The notes under the pieces are model-generated. The model did not search any database, was not told the DNA's origin, and saw only the letters and a program-made list of their open reading frames with translations. The translations under genes were made by a program, and so were the position numbers. A stretch of DNA of 64,000 nucleotides from Tunicatimonas sp964551335 (GTDB lineage Bacteria > Bacteroidota > Bacteroidia > Cytophagales > Cyclobacteriaceae): the NCBI GenBank assembly GCA_964551335.1, contig CAZKCO010000003.1:186001-250000 (forward strand), given 5' to 3'. Positions 32,867-41,209 of this stretch are shown in pieces (position 1 is the first letter of the stretch; each line of letters starts with the position of its first letter).

Positions 32867-34285
32867 CTAGGTCATTTCCCAGTCCTGGCGCACTGGCTCC
32901 TTAATAAATTTATCGGCCTCGGGTAAGCCTTTCGCTTTCATCTGCTCGGCATCCCAGTAGATAGGCTGTCCGCCCATCCGTAGGGATAGCACTCCCAATA
33001 ATGTGATCTCAGTCAGACGTGCGCCATACTCAAAGTTAGCACTAGCGACCGGGCCACCTTTAATCGCATCAATCCAGTCGCGGAAGTGGCCGTTAGAACG
33101 GGGTATGCTAGGCTTAGGCGGATTGAACGATTCAGCTACTGACTCCGGATAGATTTTTGGTACTCGCTCGCCTCCATCATTTAAAATAATTCCTTTCTCG
33201 CCTACGAACATAGTGCCCCGACGCGGCAGATCTACTCCTTCCGGAAGCAATTCAGGTTCCTTTGGCCGTAGTCCGCCGGAGTACCAGGTTAGTTTTAGCG
33301 GTGCTTGATCTCCTTGGGCCGGAAAATCATAATAACCAATTTCACCATAGGGTGCAATATCAGCATTACTAAAACCGGCAGGGAGGATTTCAACTCTTTC
33401 GGGAGCCGACAGATTAAACGCCCACACACTAGCATCCATATCGTGGCAGCCAAAGTCGCCTAAAGCTCCACAACCAAAATCCCAGAAATCGCGCCAGGTT
33501 ACCGGCACGTAGTCTTCGTGGAACGGACGAGGCTCACGAGGACCAAGCCATAAATCCCATTCAAAGTTGATTGGCATGGTAGATTTACCCTCAGGAAGCC
33601 CCCGTAAGCTAGGTACCCAACGGGTAGCGGGCACCCAAGCGTGCACTTCGTTCACCCTACCAATAGCACCCGCTCGTAGGTATTCTACTGTCTGCCGGAT
33701 GCCATCGGCACTATGCCCACTGTTTCCCATCTGAGTGGCCAGACCGGTTTCTGCGGCCACTTTCTGCACCTGTCTTGCTTCCCAAATATTGTGAGTTAAG
33801 GGTTTTTCGCAGTATACATGCTTACCCGCTCGCATAGCCAGTAATGAGATATAGGCGTGGGTATGATCCGGAGTTGAGCAGACAATACCATCTAATTCTT
33901 CCTTCTCTAGCATTTCCCGAAAATCATCGTATTCAGCTACCTGAAAGGAGGGATTTTGGGACTGATGCTTTTCTTCTACTAAATCCTTCACCGGACCACG
34001 GCCTGCTTCGGAGCGGTAGTAAAAATCAGCCAGGTTCCAGTAATAAGCAGGATCAGCTATCGCTACCACTCGTGTATCATCTAATGCCAAAAAAGCTTCG
34101 GTATTCTTCCGCCCCTTTCCCCCAGCACCAACAATACCTAGCGTAACCGTATCGCTGGGAGCCACAAAGCCTTGGCCACCCAATACGTGGCGAGGTACGA
34201 TCATAAAACCGGCAGCAGAGTAGGCAGTTCCTTTAATAAAATTTCTTCGGGATGGATTCTGGGATGATGATAGGTGGTTGTTCAT
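32867..34285 (-). CDS. Tat-exported Gfo/Idh/MocA family oxidoreductase
   Basis: A 472-residue protein with a Tat signal (SRRNFIKGTAYSAAGFM), a Rossmann turn GIVGAGGKGRK and the YCEKPLTHN motif. The GDFGCHDMDASVWAF segment carries the expected His of the C-terminal domain. It resembles the type often annotated in Bacteroidota next to sugar-uptake genes. The N-terminal parallel with 29966-31282 (IVPRHVLGGQGFVAPSD) points to duplication. It lies 194 bases downstream of the susCD1 operon on the same strand, across a terminator, so it is a separate unit. Substrate unknown. Confidence 0.92.
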   Translation of the reverse strand: MNNHLSSSQNPSRRNFIKGTAYSAAGFMIVPRHVLGGQGFVAPSDTVTLGIVGAGGKGRKNTEAFLALDDTRVVAIADPAYYWNLADFYYRSEAGRGPVKDLVEEKHQSQNPSFQVAEYDDFREMLEKEELDGIVCSTPDHTHAYISLLAMRAGKHVYCEKPLTHNIWEARQVQKVAAETGLATQMGNSGHSADGIRQTVEYLRAGAIGRVNEVHAWVPATRWVPSLRGLPEGKSTMPINFEWDLWLGPREPRPFHEDYVPVTWRDFWDFGCGALGDFGCHDMDASVWAFNLSAPERVEILPAGFSNADIAPYGEIGYYDFPAQGDQAPLKLTWYSGGLRPKEPELLPEGVDLPRRGTMFVGEKGIILNDGGERVPKIYPESVAESFNPPKPSIPRSNGHFRDWIDAIKGGPVASANFEYGARLTEITLLGVLSLRMGGQPIYWDAEQMKAKGLPEADKFIKEPVRQDWEMT

Positions 34286-34425
34286 GATAAGAGTAAAAAG
34301 TTAATTGCCTTACCAATTTAGAAAATTTTAGCTTTTATCTCCTCAAATCGGCCGGAATGATCTGATGATGTCAGTTGCAACACTACAAACCTCAATAGTT
34401 TCTGTCTATCGCAAATTTTATAAAA

Positions 34426-34453
34426 AAAGAGCATTGGTCAACCAATGCTCTTT
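34426..34453 (-). terminator. Terminator of the susC1-susD1-lipoprotein operon
   Basis: AAAGAGCATTGGT (34426-34438) and ACCAATGCTCTTT (34441-34453) form a perfect 13-base stem; on the minus strand it is followed by a T run (A run at 34422-34428 on the plus strand). It lies 26 bases after the stop of the lipoprotein gene. Confidence 0.88.
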
Positions 34454-34479
34454 CTGTTTCACTTTATAGTGCTTTCTGA

Positions 34480-35079
34480 TTATCCTTCGTCTAAGGTATC
34501 TACTACTTCTATCGTTAAAGTACAGAATTCTCCTTGATCAGAGAAACCACCGCAGTAGTCTGATGAAGGAAGCGCTAATGTACGGATCTGACCAGTGTTA
34601 TTAGCATCAATACGGTATTCAAACGATAGTTCGAAAGCATCACCATCTGCCAAGTCACTTACTGCTAATCCACTGAAGAAGCTTACTGCATCTTGCGGTG
34701 TAATATTGATAGTTACCGGAAAATCAGAAGGTTGATACTCGGCAAATACCGCCGGATCGCCCTCATTTCCAGAATAATCAATAAACAGCGTAAAATCTAT
34801 TAAGGTAGAAGTCGGGCCACTTCTGCCTACGAAGAAGCGGTGGCCGTCTTCCGCACCATCAAAATCCTCAATATCTAAAATGAAGTCGTATACTGAGTTA
34901 CCGAGGTCATCAAGCACGAAGGGATCTTCTACATTAGCTTTCGCATTGGAACCATCGGGAGTGATAGCCAGCGGAATAACCGGGGTTACCCAATCGGGCT
35001 GTCGGATCACATCTTCATCGCGGCAGCCGGAAAATACCACCAGTCCTAGCAATGTAATTGTAGCAAATATATTTTTCAT
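34480..35079 (-). CDS. Lipoprotein, third gene of the susCD1 operon
   Basis: A 199-residue protein starting at ATG 35079 with a lipoprotein signal (NIFATITLLGLVVFSGCRDE; lipidated Cys about residue 19). The rest is predicted beta-rich, with blocks GNSVYDFILDIEDFDGAE, RSGPTSTLIDFTLFIDYSG and FELSFEYRIDANNTGQI, followed by a Cys pair near the C-terminus (DYCGGFSDQGEFC), perhaps a disulphide. The start of the frame could also be TTG 35091. Only 12 bases separate it from susD1, so it belongs to that uptake system, like the SusE/F surface glycan-binding proteins, but sequence kinship with those is not visible. Substrate unknown. Confidence 0.75.
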   Translation of the reverse strand: MKNIFATITLLGLVVFSGCRDEDVIRQPDWVTPVIPLAITPDGSNAKANVEDPFVLDDLGNSVYDFILDIEDFDGAEDGHRFFVGRSGPTSTLIDFTLFIDYSGNEGDPAVFAEYQPSDFPVTINITPQDAVSFFSGLAVSDLADGDAFELSFEYRIDANNTGQIRTLALPSSDYCGGFSDQGEFCTLTIEVVDTLDEG

Positions 35080-35091
35080 AGTTTCTTTCAA

Positions 35092-36825
35092 TTATTGGTT
35101 TCCATCAAAACGAGCCGGATAAGGTTTGGTATCCCAGAATACCGGGCTGGTGCGCCAGTCAAGATCAGCCGGGCGAGGGGCATTGTTGTTAGTGTTCACC
35201 TCATCTTGTGGTAGCGGTAAGCGACGAGGAAAACGATTTACCGGAATAATTGCCATGGCTGCTACGTTATTATTTGCCGGTGGCACGTAAGGATACTTTG
35301 TACGGCGCAGGTTATTATACGACTCAATCGGATTACCGTAGTTAGCTACCTGAAACTGCCCCATAATCACGTCTAGTTGTGCTTCTTCTACTGAAGAATG
35401 AATAGCGTCCGCCATAGCGTTATCGTATTCCAGAAGAATCCGGTCAACGTATTCCTGAATTTGCATCTCGCTAGGCTCGTAAGTAGGGTCATAATTCGTA
35501 GCGTTGTTACGACCAAAGTCAATCACTTTATTGATTGACTCTTCCATGCCTTCTTGCAGCAGGGTACGAGGGTCGCCATCTGTACCGTAAAGCAAAGCAG
35601 CCTCAGCCAGATAAAATTTGGTCATGTAGCTGGTTAGCATGGGAACAATACCTGCTCCGGTACCGTCGCTCTGCCCTACCGTCCTGAAGGAGTTATCATC
35701 GAACAACCCATTGATAGGGTATACTCCGAAGGTGGTACGTAAACTACCGTCGTTAGGGAAACCACTTCCATCACCATGATCACGTCCTACGTAACCGTCG
35801 CCTACGTAGCCAATAGCACAGGTTCCGGTCCAGGTAGCAGGTAGTTCAGGGCGAGCCCCGTAACCAAAACAAGGAAAGTCATCGGGTACTGCCCGATTGG
35901 CCGCTATAGCATCAGTAAATTCTCCAATTTGTCGGTAGAAGTAGTAGCGAATACGAGGGTCAACCACTCCGAATTCATTTTTCATCCGATTCATCAGGAA
36001 GTTACTCATGTAGTGATCTTTATCACCCACATAATGAGACTGATGCCAACGATGGCGGTTCTCGGGAGCCAATCCGGCACCATATTGTAACTGAAAGTCC
36101 TGAGAATAATCTTCGATCAGATTTCCGCCTTGGGCTAATTGATTGATCGCCGCCACTGCTTCGTCTCTCCGACTATCCAGCATCGCTAAATTGATGTACA
36201 TTTTTAATTTAAGCGTGTTACCCATTCGTATCCAGCTATCTACGTCACCAGCGTAGATGATATCTGTGGCCGGGGTAATGGCGTTATCGGGTAAAGCACT
36301 TAAGGTGGCTAATGCTTCATCAATAAGGTTTAATACACTATTGTATATAGTCTCACCATCCTGGAATTCGGGGTTATCCGGTCCATCTGCCCCGGATACT
36401 GCCTCGTTGAAAGGAGCGGTACCCCACATATCAACGATAACGGTGTATACGTAGGCTTTGTGCAGCTGAGCGATGGCCACGTACGAAGGCAGTTCCTGCT
36501 CCCCGGCATCAGTAATGACCCTCTCCAGGTTTACCAGCGAGTTAGTGAAAAAGTCATTCCAGGCACCATTGAAATCAGAACCAGTAAACTGATACTGAGA
36601 TTCAGAATCCTCTGAGTTATGTCCCAGCGTATGAACATCACCCAGACGAGAGTTTTCGTGAATTAACGGCTGGGTGAGACCCACCTGAGCCGCCGGAATT
36701 AACAAGTCTAAGTCAGGACTGGTGGGATTATTAGGATCAGTATTTACATCCAGCCATTCATCCCCACAGGATGTAACTGCCCACAGCAGTGCCGTCATAC
36801 TAAGTATTGAAATAATATTCTTCAT
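35092..36825 (-). CDS. SusD/RagB-type outer-membrane lipoprotein 1
   Basis: A 577-residue lipoprotein (LLWAVTSCGDEWLDVNTDPN, lipidated Cys near residue 20). The INTDPNNP-type start and the internal helices (AIAQLHKAYVYTVIVDMWGTAPF and INLAMLDSRRDEA) belong to the SusD-like-2 group, made up of TPR-like helices that form the lid of a SusC barrel. It binds the nutrient, usually an oligosaccharide or peptide, on the cell surface. Only 18 bases separate it from susC1 upstream. It resembles SusD3 (47293-48825) in its N-terminal region more than SusD2. Confidence 0.93.
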   Translation of the reverse strand: MKNIISILSMTALLWAVTSCGDEWLDVNTDPNNPTSPDLDLLIPAAQVGLTQPLIHENSRLGDVHTLGHNSEDSESQYQFTGSDFNGAWNDFFTNSLVNLERVITDAGEQELPSYVAIAQLHKAYVYTVIVDMWGTAPFNEAVSGADGPDNPEFQDGETIYNSVLNLIDEALATLSALPDNAITPATDIIYAGDVDSWIRMGNTLKLKMYINLAMLDSRRDEAVAAINQLAQGGNLIEDYSQDFQLQYGAGLAPENRHRWHQSHYVGDKDHYMSNFLMNRMKNEFGVVDPRIRYYFYRQIGEFTDAIAANRAVPDDFPCFGYGARPELPATWTGTCAIGYVGDGYVGRDHGDGSGFPNDGSLRTTFGVYPINGLFDDNSFRTVGQSDGTGAGIVPMLTSYMTKFYLAEAALLYGTDGDPRTLLQEGMEESINKVIDFGRNNATNYDPTYEPSEMQIQEYVDRILLEYDNAMADAIHSSVEEAQLDVIMGQFQVANYGNPIESYNNLRRTKYPYVPPANNNVAAMAIIPVNRFPRRLPLPQDEVNTNNNAPRPADLDWRTSPVFWDTKPYPARFDGNQ

Positions 36826-36843
36826 CGTATTATCGTCTTTTGA

Positions 36844-39800
36844 TTAGAAAGTCAGGTTCAAGTTTACTCCGTAGCGACGGGTAGCCGGAATTCCCATAAA
36901 GTCAAACCCTTGAGCGGCTCCCGAAATATCACCAGCACCTAGGCCACTTACCTCGGGGTCGAAGTCTAGCTCTTTAGGGAAATTAGGAGCGTTGTACCAT
37001 AAATTCCTTCCAGAGAAGGATATCCGGGCGGAACCGAACGGAGTTTTTTCCAACAGGCTGGTGGGGAAACGATAACTTAAAGCAACTTCCCGTAAACGGA
37101 TGGTAGTACGATCGTATACCGATACCCAGTCGGCACCACCAGCGGCCCAGCCATCAAAGAAGTAGAAGTCGTTCGCTGTTATCATTACATTATTAGGAAT
37201 GGTATTACCGTTTTCATCCAGAATGGGCCCCTGGGTAGTTCCTAACAGACCAGGCCCTAAACGGGGTACTCGATCAGTGGTGCTGCCTAAAACCCCTCGG
37301 CTCAGCATCTGGTCGGCAGATAAAGAGTACATGTCACCCCCGTGCTGATAGTCAATCAGGAACATAAACTCAAATCCCCTCCAACCTAAAGTACTGGTCA
37401 CCCCTAGCAGGAAATCAGGGTTCGGATCACCGATTACCTGTAGCTCCGGATCTTCCAAAGGTTTACCGCTGGTAGGGTTCACTAATACCTGTCCATTAGG
37501 ATCACGCAATCCGTTTTCGGCACTCCACCGTAACACATTGGACCCATATATTTGGCCGAAGGGTTGACCAGGAATGTGCACAATTGCCTGGTTAGAAAAT
37601 CCACCCACAAAAACCTGCTCCAGATCCCCTAGATCTATTACCTCATTGCGGTTGCGGGTGAAAGCAGCGTAAACATTCCAGGTAAGTCCACTAGCAGTCT
37701 GAACCGGGGTTAGGTCTAATCCAATTTCCCAACCAAAGTTATCTACCCGGCCAATATTAGTTACCCTACTTAGGTAACCGGTAGAAGGAGCTACGTCAAT
37801 CTGAGCGATCTGGTCAGTACTCTGACGATTATAGTAGGTCACATCCAAACCGATACGGTTGTTCAAAAATGCTAACTCGGCGCCAATTTCGTATTCAGTA
37901 GTAAACTCGGGCTTCAGCACCGGGCTACCCAGCGTACTTGTAGCATTAGCGATATTATAGGTTCCGTCGGGATTCGTAAACGGGAACTGTAAATTAATAT
38001 AGTCGCCATCAGTGTCGTTAAGAACGAAGGGGGTTTGCGTGAGGTAAGGAGTAGCTTCGTTACCTACCGTAGCAATACCACCCCTTAGTTTAGCGTAGCT
38101 AAATGCGCTCGGTAACTGTATAGCTTCGCTTAATACGGCTGACAAGCTTACGCTAGGATAGAAATAGCTGTTTTCCCCATCGGGTAAGGTAGAAGACCAA
38201 TCATTACGAGCGGCTACGTTCAGAAACAGGTAATCGGCGTAAGAAAGCGACACGTTACCAAACACGCCCTGAAACCGCTGGCGGCGCAATAGGTCCCGCT
38301 GCATCACCTGACTACCGGTGTTTACAATATTGGTGATGCTTCCGTCAATAATTCCGTTACCTAGTACGGTAGTTTGTTCAAATACCCGCTCATTGGCATT
38401 ATGGCCAATTTGAGCCTGTAAATTAAAGTCAGCACTCAACGTTTTATCAATAGAGATTAAGAACACACCATCCAGCTCCCGGCGATAGATGTCATCAATA
38501 ATGTACTGCCCGGGAGGTACGTTTTCTCCACCAGCCGGCACTAGACTCGAGCGACGATCAGTATAGGCGTTGAATCCGACCTGATAGGACACCGTCATCC
38601 AATCGAACAGATCATAACCAATTTGAGCCTTACCAAATGATCGGTCTACGTTACTGGTGATAGGGGCAAACTCCGATACCCAGTAAGGATTATCAAAACC
38701 ATTTCGGTAGTAAATATTACCTCCGGTACGCCGGTTTACATACGGATAGTCAGTAAGATTATAGGTAGGGCTTAGCAAATAGAGCATACTAATCAGTGAG
38801 GAGCCCGAATTTGCTGCAGCGATTTCTGCTCCCTGCTGAGCAGTGCGTTGATTGGTACGCACGTAATTCACATTACCATTAATGAATAATCCGTTTTCTA
38901 AGGTGGTAGCACCACCGAAGTTGATACTGGTTCGGTCTAGCTCGGAGAACGGAATAATTCCTTTATTATCGGTTCGGGAAACCCCCGCGGATAGGGAAAC
39001 TTTTTCCCCACCACTATTAATCTGAAGCGAATGCTCCATCAATGATCCGGTATCCCAGAAGTTTTCCCAGTTATCAGTGTGGGGAACTACTTGATCCAGG
39101 TTCTCGAGAATCTCAGGATATTGGTCACCAGCATACAAAGGTGTGGCCGGGTTACCGTACTTTCCCTGTAATGGATGAGGCACGACAGCACCCTCGGCAA
39201 TTTCTCGGTTAACCTCGGAGTAAGGGGGGCCCCAGGTTCCGAAGAAGCCACCATTATATACGAAATTGTTACTACCGAAAGTAGCTCCCTGGGTAAACTG
39301 ACCTTGATACTCCGGATTCATAGCTACTTCTTCTACTGAGAAGCTTCCGCTATAAGACACTTCCAGTCCTTTCTTACTTCCAGTTTTTCCAGCTTTGGTA
39401 GTAATAACGATTACCCCGTTAGCTGCTCTAGAACCATAGAGTGCCGCAGCCGAAGCGCCTTTCAGGACAGTGATTGATTCAATCAGGTTGGGATCAAGAT
39501 CAAATGCCCGGTTCGACATGGGATTTCCCTGCTGAAAGTCATCGCTGGTTCGGGTTACCGAGTTGTCAAACGGAACTCCATCTACTACAAACAAGGGTTG
39601 GTTGTTACCCAGCAATGAGGAGTTACCTCGAATAGTAATGTTAGTAGCGGAACCTACTCCTCCACCGGAACCAGCAATATTTACACCGGGTACTTTACCG
39701 GTTAAAGCCCGTACCGCATCCGGTTCAGAGCGTTGCTGAATAGTTTCGCCTTCTACTTCAGATACGGCATAGCCCAGGGCTTTCTTTTCCCGCTCAATAC

Positions 39801-40185
39801 CGATAGCGGTTACTACCACTTCGGATAGCTGCCGGGTGTCGGAAGCAAGTACCACGTCGATAGTAGAACGTCCGTTGATTTCTACTTCTTTGGCCTGCAA
39901 TCCGATGAAGCTGAAGGACAGTATTTCGGCATCTTCGGCAACATTGATTCGATAATTACCGTCAATATCAGTTACGGTTCCCTGGCTAGTTCCTTTCACG
40001 ATTACGTTCACTCCAGGTAAAGACGACCCATCTTCCTCCGAAGTAACTGTACCGGTAATCGTTTGCTCTTGCGCCCATGCCTGGGAAGTAAGAATAAGCG
40101 CAGCAAACAGCCACCCTATGCTTCTTAGAGCAAGCTTAGGATGTTTAAACACCGAAATTGGTGTAGCAGTGTAGTTGTACCTCAT
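36844..40185 (-). CDS. SusC/RagA-type TonB-dependent outer-membrane transporter 1
   Basis: A 1113-residue protein with a signal peptide (SIGWLFAALILTSQAWAQ), a carboxypeptidase-D-like N-terminal domain (TVTSEEDGSSLPGVNVIVK), a plug domain with LFVVDGVPFDNS and SITVLKGASAAALYGSRAAN, and a long beta-barrel ending in the usual aromatic residue (NLNLTF). It imports the bound ligand across the outer membrane with TonB energy. The start region of SusC3 (48853-52083) is clearly related (shared KEVEINGRS, LGYAV, EVEGE). A promoter-like site lies far upstream at 40922-40952; a closer candidate is TATTTTTG at 40310-40317 (minus strand). Confidence 0.96.
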   Translation of the reverse strand: MRYNYTATPISVFKHPKLALRSIGWLFAALILTSQAWAQEQTITGTVTSEEDGSSLPGVNVIVKGTSQGTVTDIDGNYRINVAEDAEILSFSFIGLQAKEVEINGRSTIDVVLASDTRQLSEVVVTAIGIEREKKALGYAVSEVEGETIQQRSEPDAVRALTGKVPGVNIAGSGGGVGSATNITIRGNSSLLGNNQPLFVVDGVPFDNSVTRTSDDFQQGNPMSNRAFDLDPNLIESITVLKGASAAALYGSRAANGVIVITTKAGKTGSKKGLEVSYSGSFSVEEVAMNPEYQGQFTQGATFGSNNFVYNGGFFGTWGPPYSEVNREIAEGAVVPHPLQGKYGNPATPLYAGDQYPEILENLDQVVPHTDNWENFWDTGSLMEHSLQINSGGEKVSLSAGVSRTDNKGIIPFSELDRTSINFGGATTLENGLFINGNVNYVRTNQRTAQQGAEIAAANSGSSLISMLYLLSPTYNLTDYPYVNRRTGGNIYYRNGFDNPYWVSEFAPITSNVDRSFGKAQIGYDLFDWMTVSYQVGFNAYTDRRSSLVPAGGENVPPGQYIIDDIYRRELDGVFLISIDKTLSADFNLQAQIGHNANERVFEQTTVLGNGIIDGSITNIVNTGSQVMQRDLLRRQRFQGVFGNVSLSYADYLFLNVAARNDWSSTLPDGENSYFYPSVSLSAVLSEAIQLPSAFSYAKLRGGIATVGNEATPYLTQTPFVLNDTDGDYINLQFPFTNPDGTYNIANATSTLGSPVLKPEFTTEYEIGAELAFLNNRIGLDVTYYNRQSTDQIAQIDVAPSTGYLSRVTNIGRVDNFGWEIGLDLTPVQTASGLTWNVYAAFTRNRNEVIDLGDLEQVFVGGFSNQAIVHIPGQPFGQIYGSNVLRWSAENGLRDPNGQVLVNPTSGKPLEDPELQVIGDPNPDFLLGVTSTLGWRGFEFMFLIDYQHGGDMYSLSADQMLSRGVLGSTTDRVPRLGPGLLGTTQGPILDENGNTIPNNVMITANDFYFFDGWAAGGADWVSVYDRTTIRLREVALSYRFPTSLLEKTPFGSARISFSGRNLWYNAPNFPKELDFDPEVSGLGAGDISGAAQGFDFMGIPATRRYGVNLNLTF

Positions 40186-40309
40186 AATCTCACGTTTTAG
40201 TTTAAATTAATAATACCACTTAGAGTTCTTCATTATTTGAAATGTATACTTGTCTAAAGTATTTGAGCAAAGTATTTATAAAGGCATTGGTTATTTATTG
40301 ACAGAATTG

Positions 40310-40317
40310 CAAAAATA
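40310..40317 (-). promoter_or_regulatory. Second candidate -7 box of susC1
   Basis: On the minus strand, TATTTTTG matches TAnnTTTG, with TTT about 19 bases upstream. It would give a leader of about 115 bases, like that of susC2. Confidence 0.35.
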
Positions 40318-40698
40318 TATCTTAAATTTTAAAAGGAAACTTTTTTCAGCACGATTATTCTATCGAGCAGACAATAATAATATAAATATGAAACTATTAA
40401 CCTACTTTTTAAAAATTTCTTTGTAGAGAATATAATCTTTTGCTACTAATTATTCTGAAATAATGCCAAATGATAAAATCTTCTGCAACAGAATCGCTTT
40501 ATATTTAGGAATTCTCTAAAAATACCATAAGTAAAGTTTTCTCGCCTCTGGTTTTTACACCACTTGTCGGTATTGGTACTGACGAATTCAATATTTTTAA
40601 TTATATAGCCCTACAATCTGCGAGTAAATCCCGTAAACAGACACCATCTACTTACTGCTATCGGGATTGAAGAAGCCAATGTCTTTTTACTATACTAT

Positions 40699-40854
40699 TT
40701 AGATGGCCTTGAGAATATTTCTTTGTTCAAGCATCGCAATAGCTGAAAAGTAGTATTTAAGGAGGGGCAGATTAAGTTGAGAAAGCAGAAATCTAACGAT
40801 CTGGTAAAGTCGCAAGTTTCTGCTTTGAAAGTAGTTTGTAGAGCTGCTCCTCAA
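40699..40854 (-). other. Possible 51-residue open frame in the susC1 leader
   Basis: A TTG-initiated frame of 51 codons ends in TAA at 40699-40701. It has a hydrophobic-aromatic character in places (LRLYQIVRFLLSQLN, LLKYYFSAIAM) and could be a small membrane-associated peptide, a gene remnant or chance. It contains the 10-base inverted repeat at 40782-40826. No Shine-Dalgarno or family match is seen, so it is not called as a gene. Confidence 0.25.
40782..40826. repeat. 10-base inverted repeat in the susC1 leader
   Basis: AAAGCAGAAA (40782-40791) and TTTCTGCTTT (40817-40826) are perfect inverted repeats with a 25-base loop. No T run follows on either strand, so this is not a standard terminator. 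Confidence 0.55.
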
Positions 40855-40888
40855 AAATTTCAGTTAGAATTAAACAAATAGTTACTCT

Positions 40889-40906
40889 ATTCTGCACAGG
40901 CAGAAT
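40889..40906 (-). repeat. Hairpin at the 5' end of the predicted susC1 leader
   Basis: ATTCTGC (40889-40895) and GCAGAAT (40900-40906) form a 7-base stem with a 4-base loop, a few bases after the start point predicted from the promoter at 40922-40952. It could be an operator or an mRNA-stabilising hairpin. Confidence 0.5.
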
Positions 40907-40921
40907 AAGTCAGTTTTCCCG

Positions 40922-40952
40922 CAAACTTAAGTTCTTAAATATCGAAAGTCAA
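40922..40952 (-). promoter_or_regulatory. Bacteroidota promoter directed toward susC1
   Basis: On the minus strand, TTG (40952-40950) is followed after exactly 20 bases by TAAGTTTG (40929-40922), a full match to TAnnTTTG. Bases 40945-40966, covering and preceding the -33 box, match those at the susC2 promoter in 20 of 22 positions. The start of susC1 is about 740 bases downstream. Confidence 0.6.
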
Positions 40953-41161
40953 CTATTTATCTTGCCAAAAGAAACTATGGCAAATTTGCATTTTTGATCT
41001 TCTTCCCGATAGTTATTGATATTTTTCTATTATTTTGATCTTGATAAGGAAATTTTTATGATTTTGCTAATAGTTTGATCAACTTAAATTCTGTGATTTT
41101 CAGTCTGAAAAGCTTCAATATCCCCGTGCTTCTGTAATTCTTATTTCAAAATATCTTCCAT

Positions 41162-41190
41162 AAAAAAAGCCATCCGTATCGATGGCTTTT
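41162..41190 (-). terminator. Terminator after susD2
   Basis: AAAAGCCATC (41165-41174) pairs with GATGGCTTTT (41181-41190) around a 6-base loop; on the minus strand it ends in a T run. It is 20 bases after the susD2 stop codon. Confidence 0.88.
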
Positions 41191-41209
41191 CACTTTGTTA
41201 ATGTTTCTC

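Larger units (their letters stand above)
40186..41209. other. 1.0-kb leader/intergenic region upstream of susC1
   Basis: This is the longest gene-free stretch of the window. It holds a susC-type promoter at 40922-40952, two inverted repeats (40889-40906 and 40782-40826), a possible 51-codon frame (40699-40854), a -7-like box near susC1 (40310-40317), and the terminator of susD2 at 41162-41190. No tRNA or known RNA family was recognised. Confidence 0.6.
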
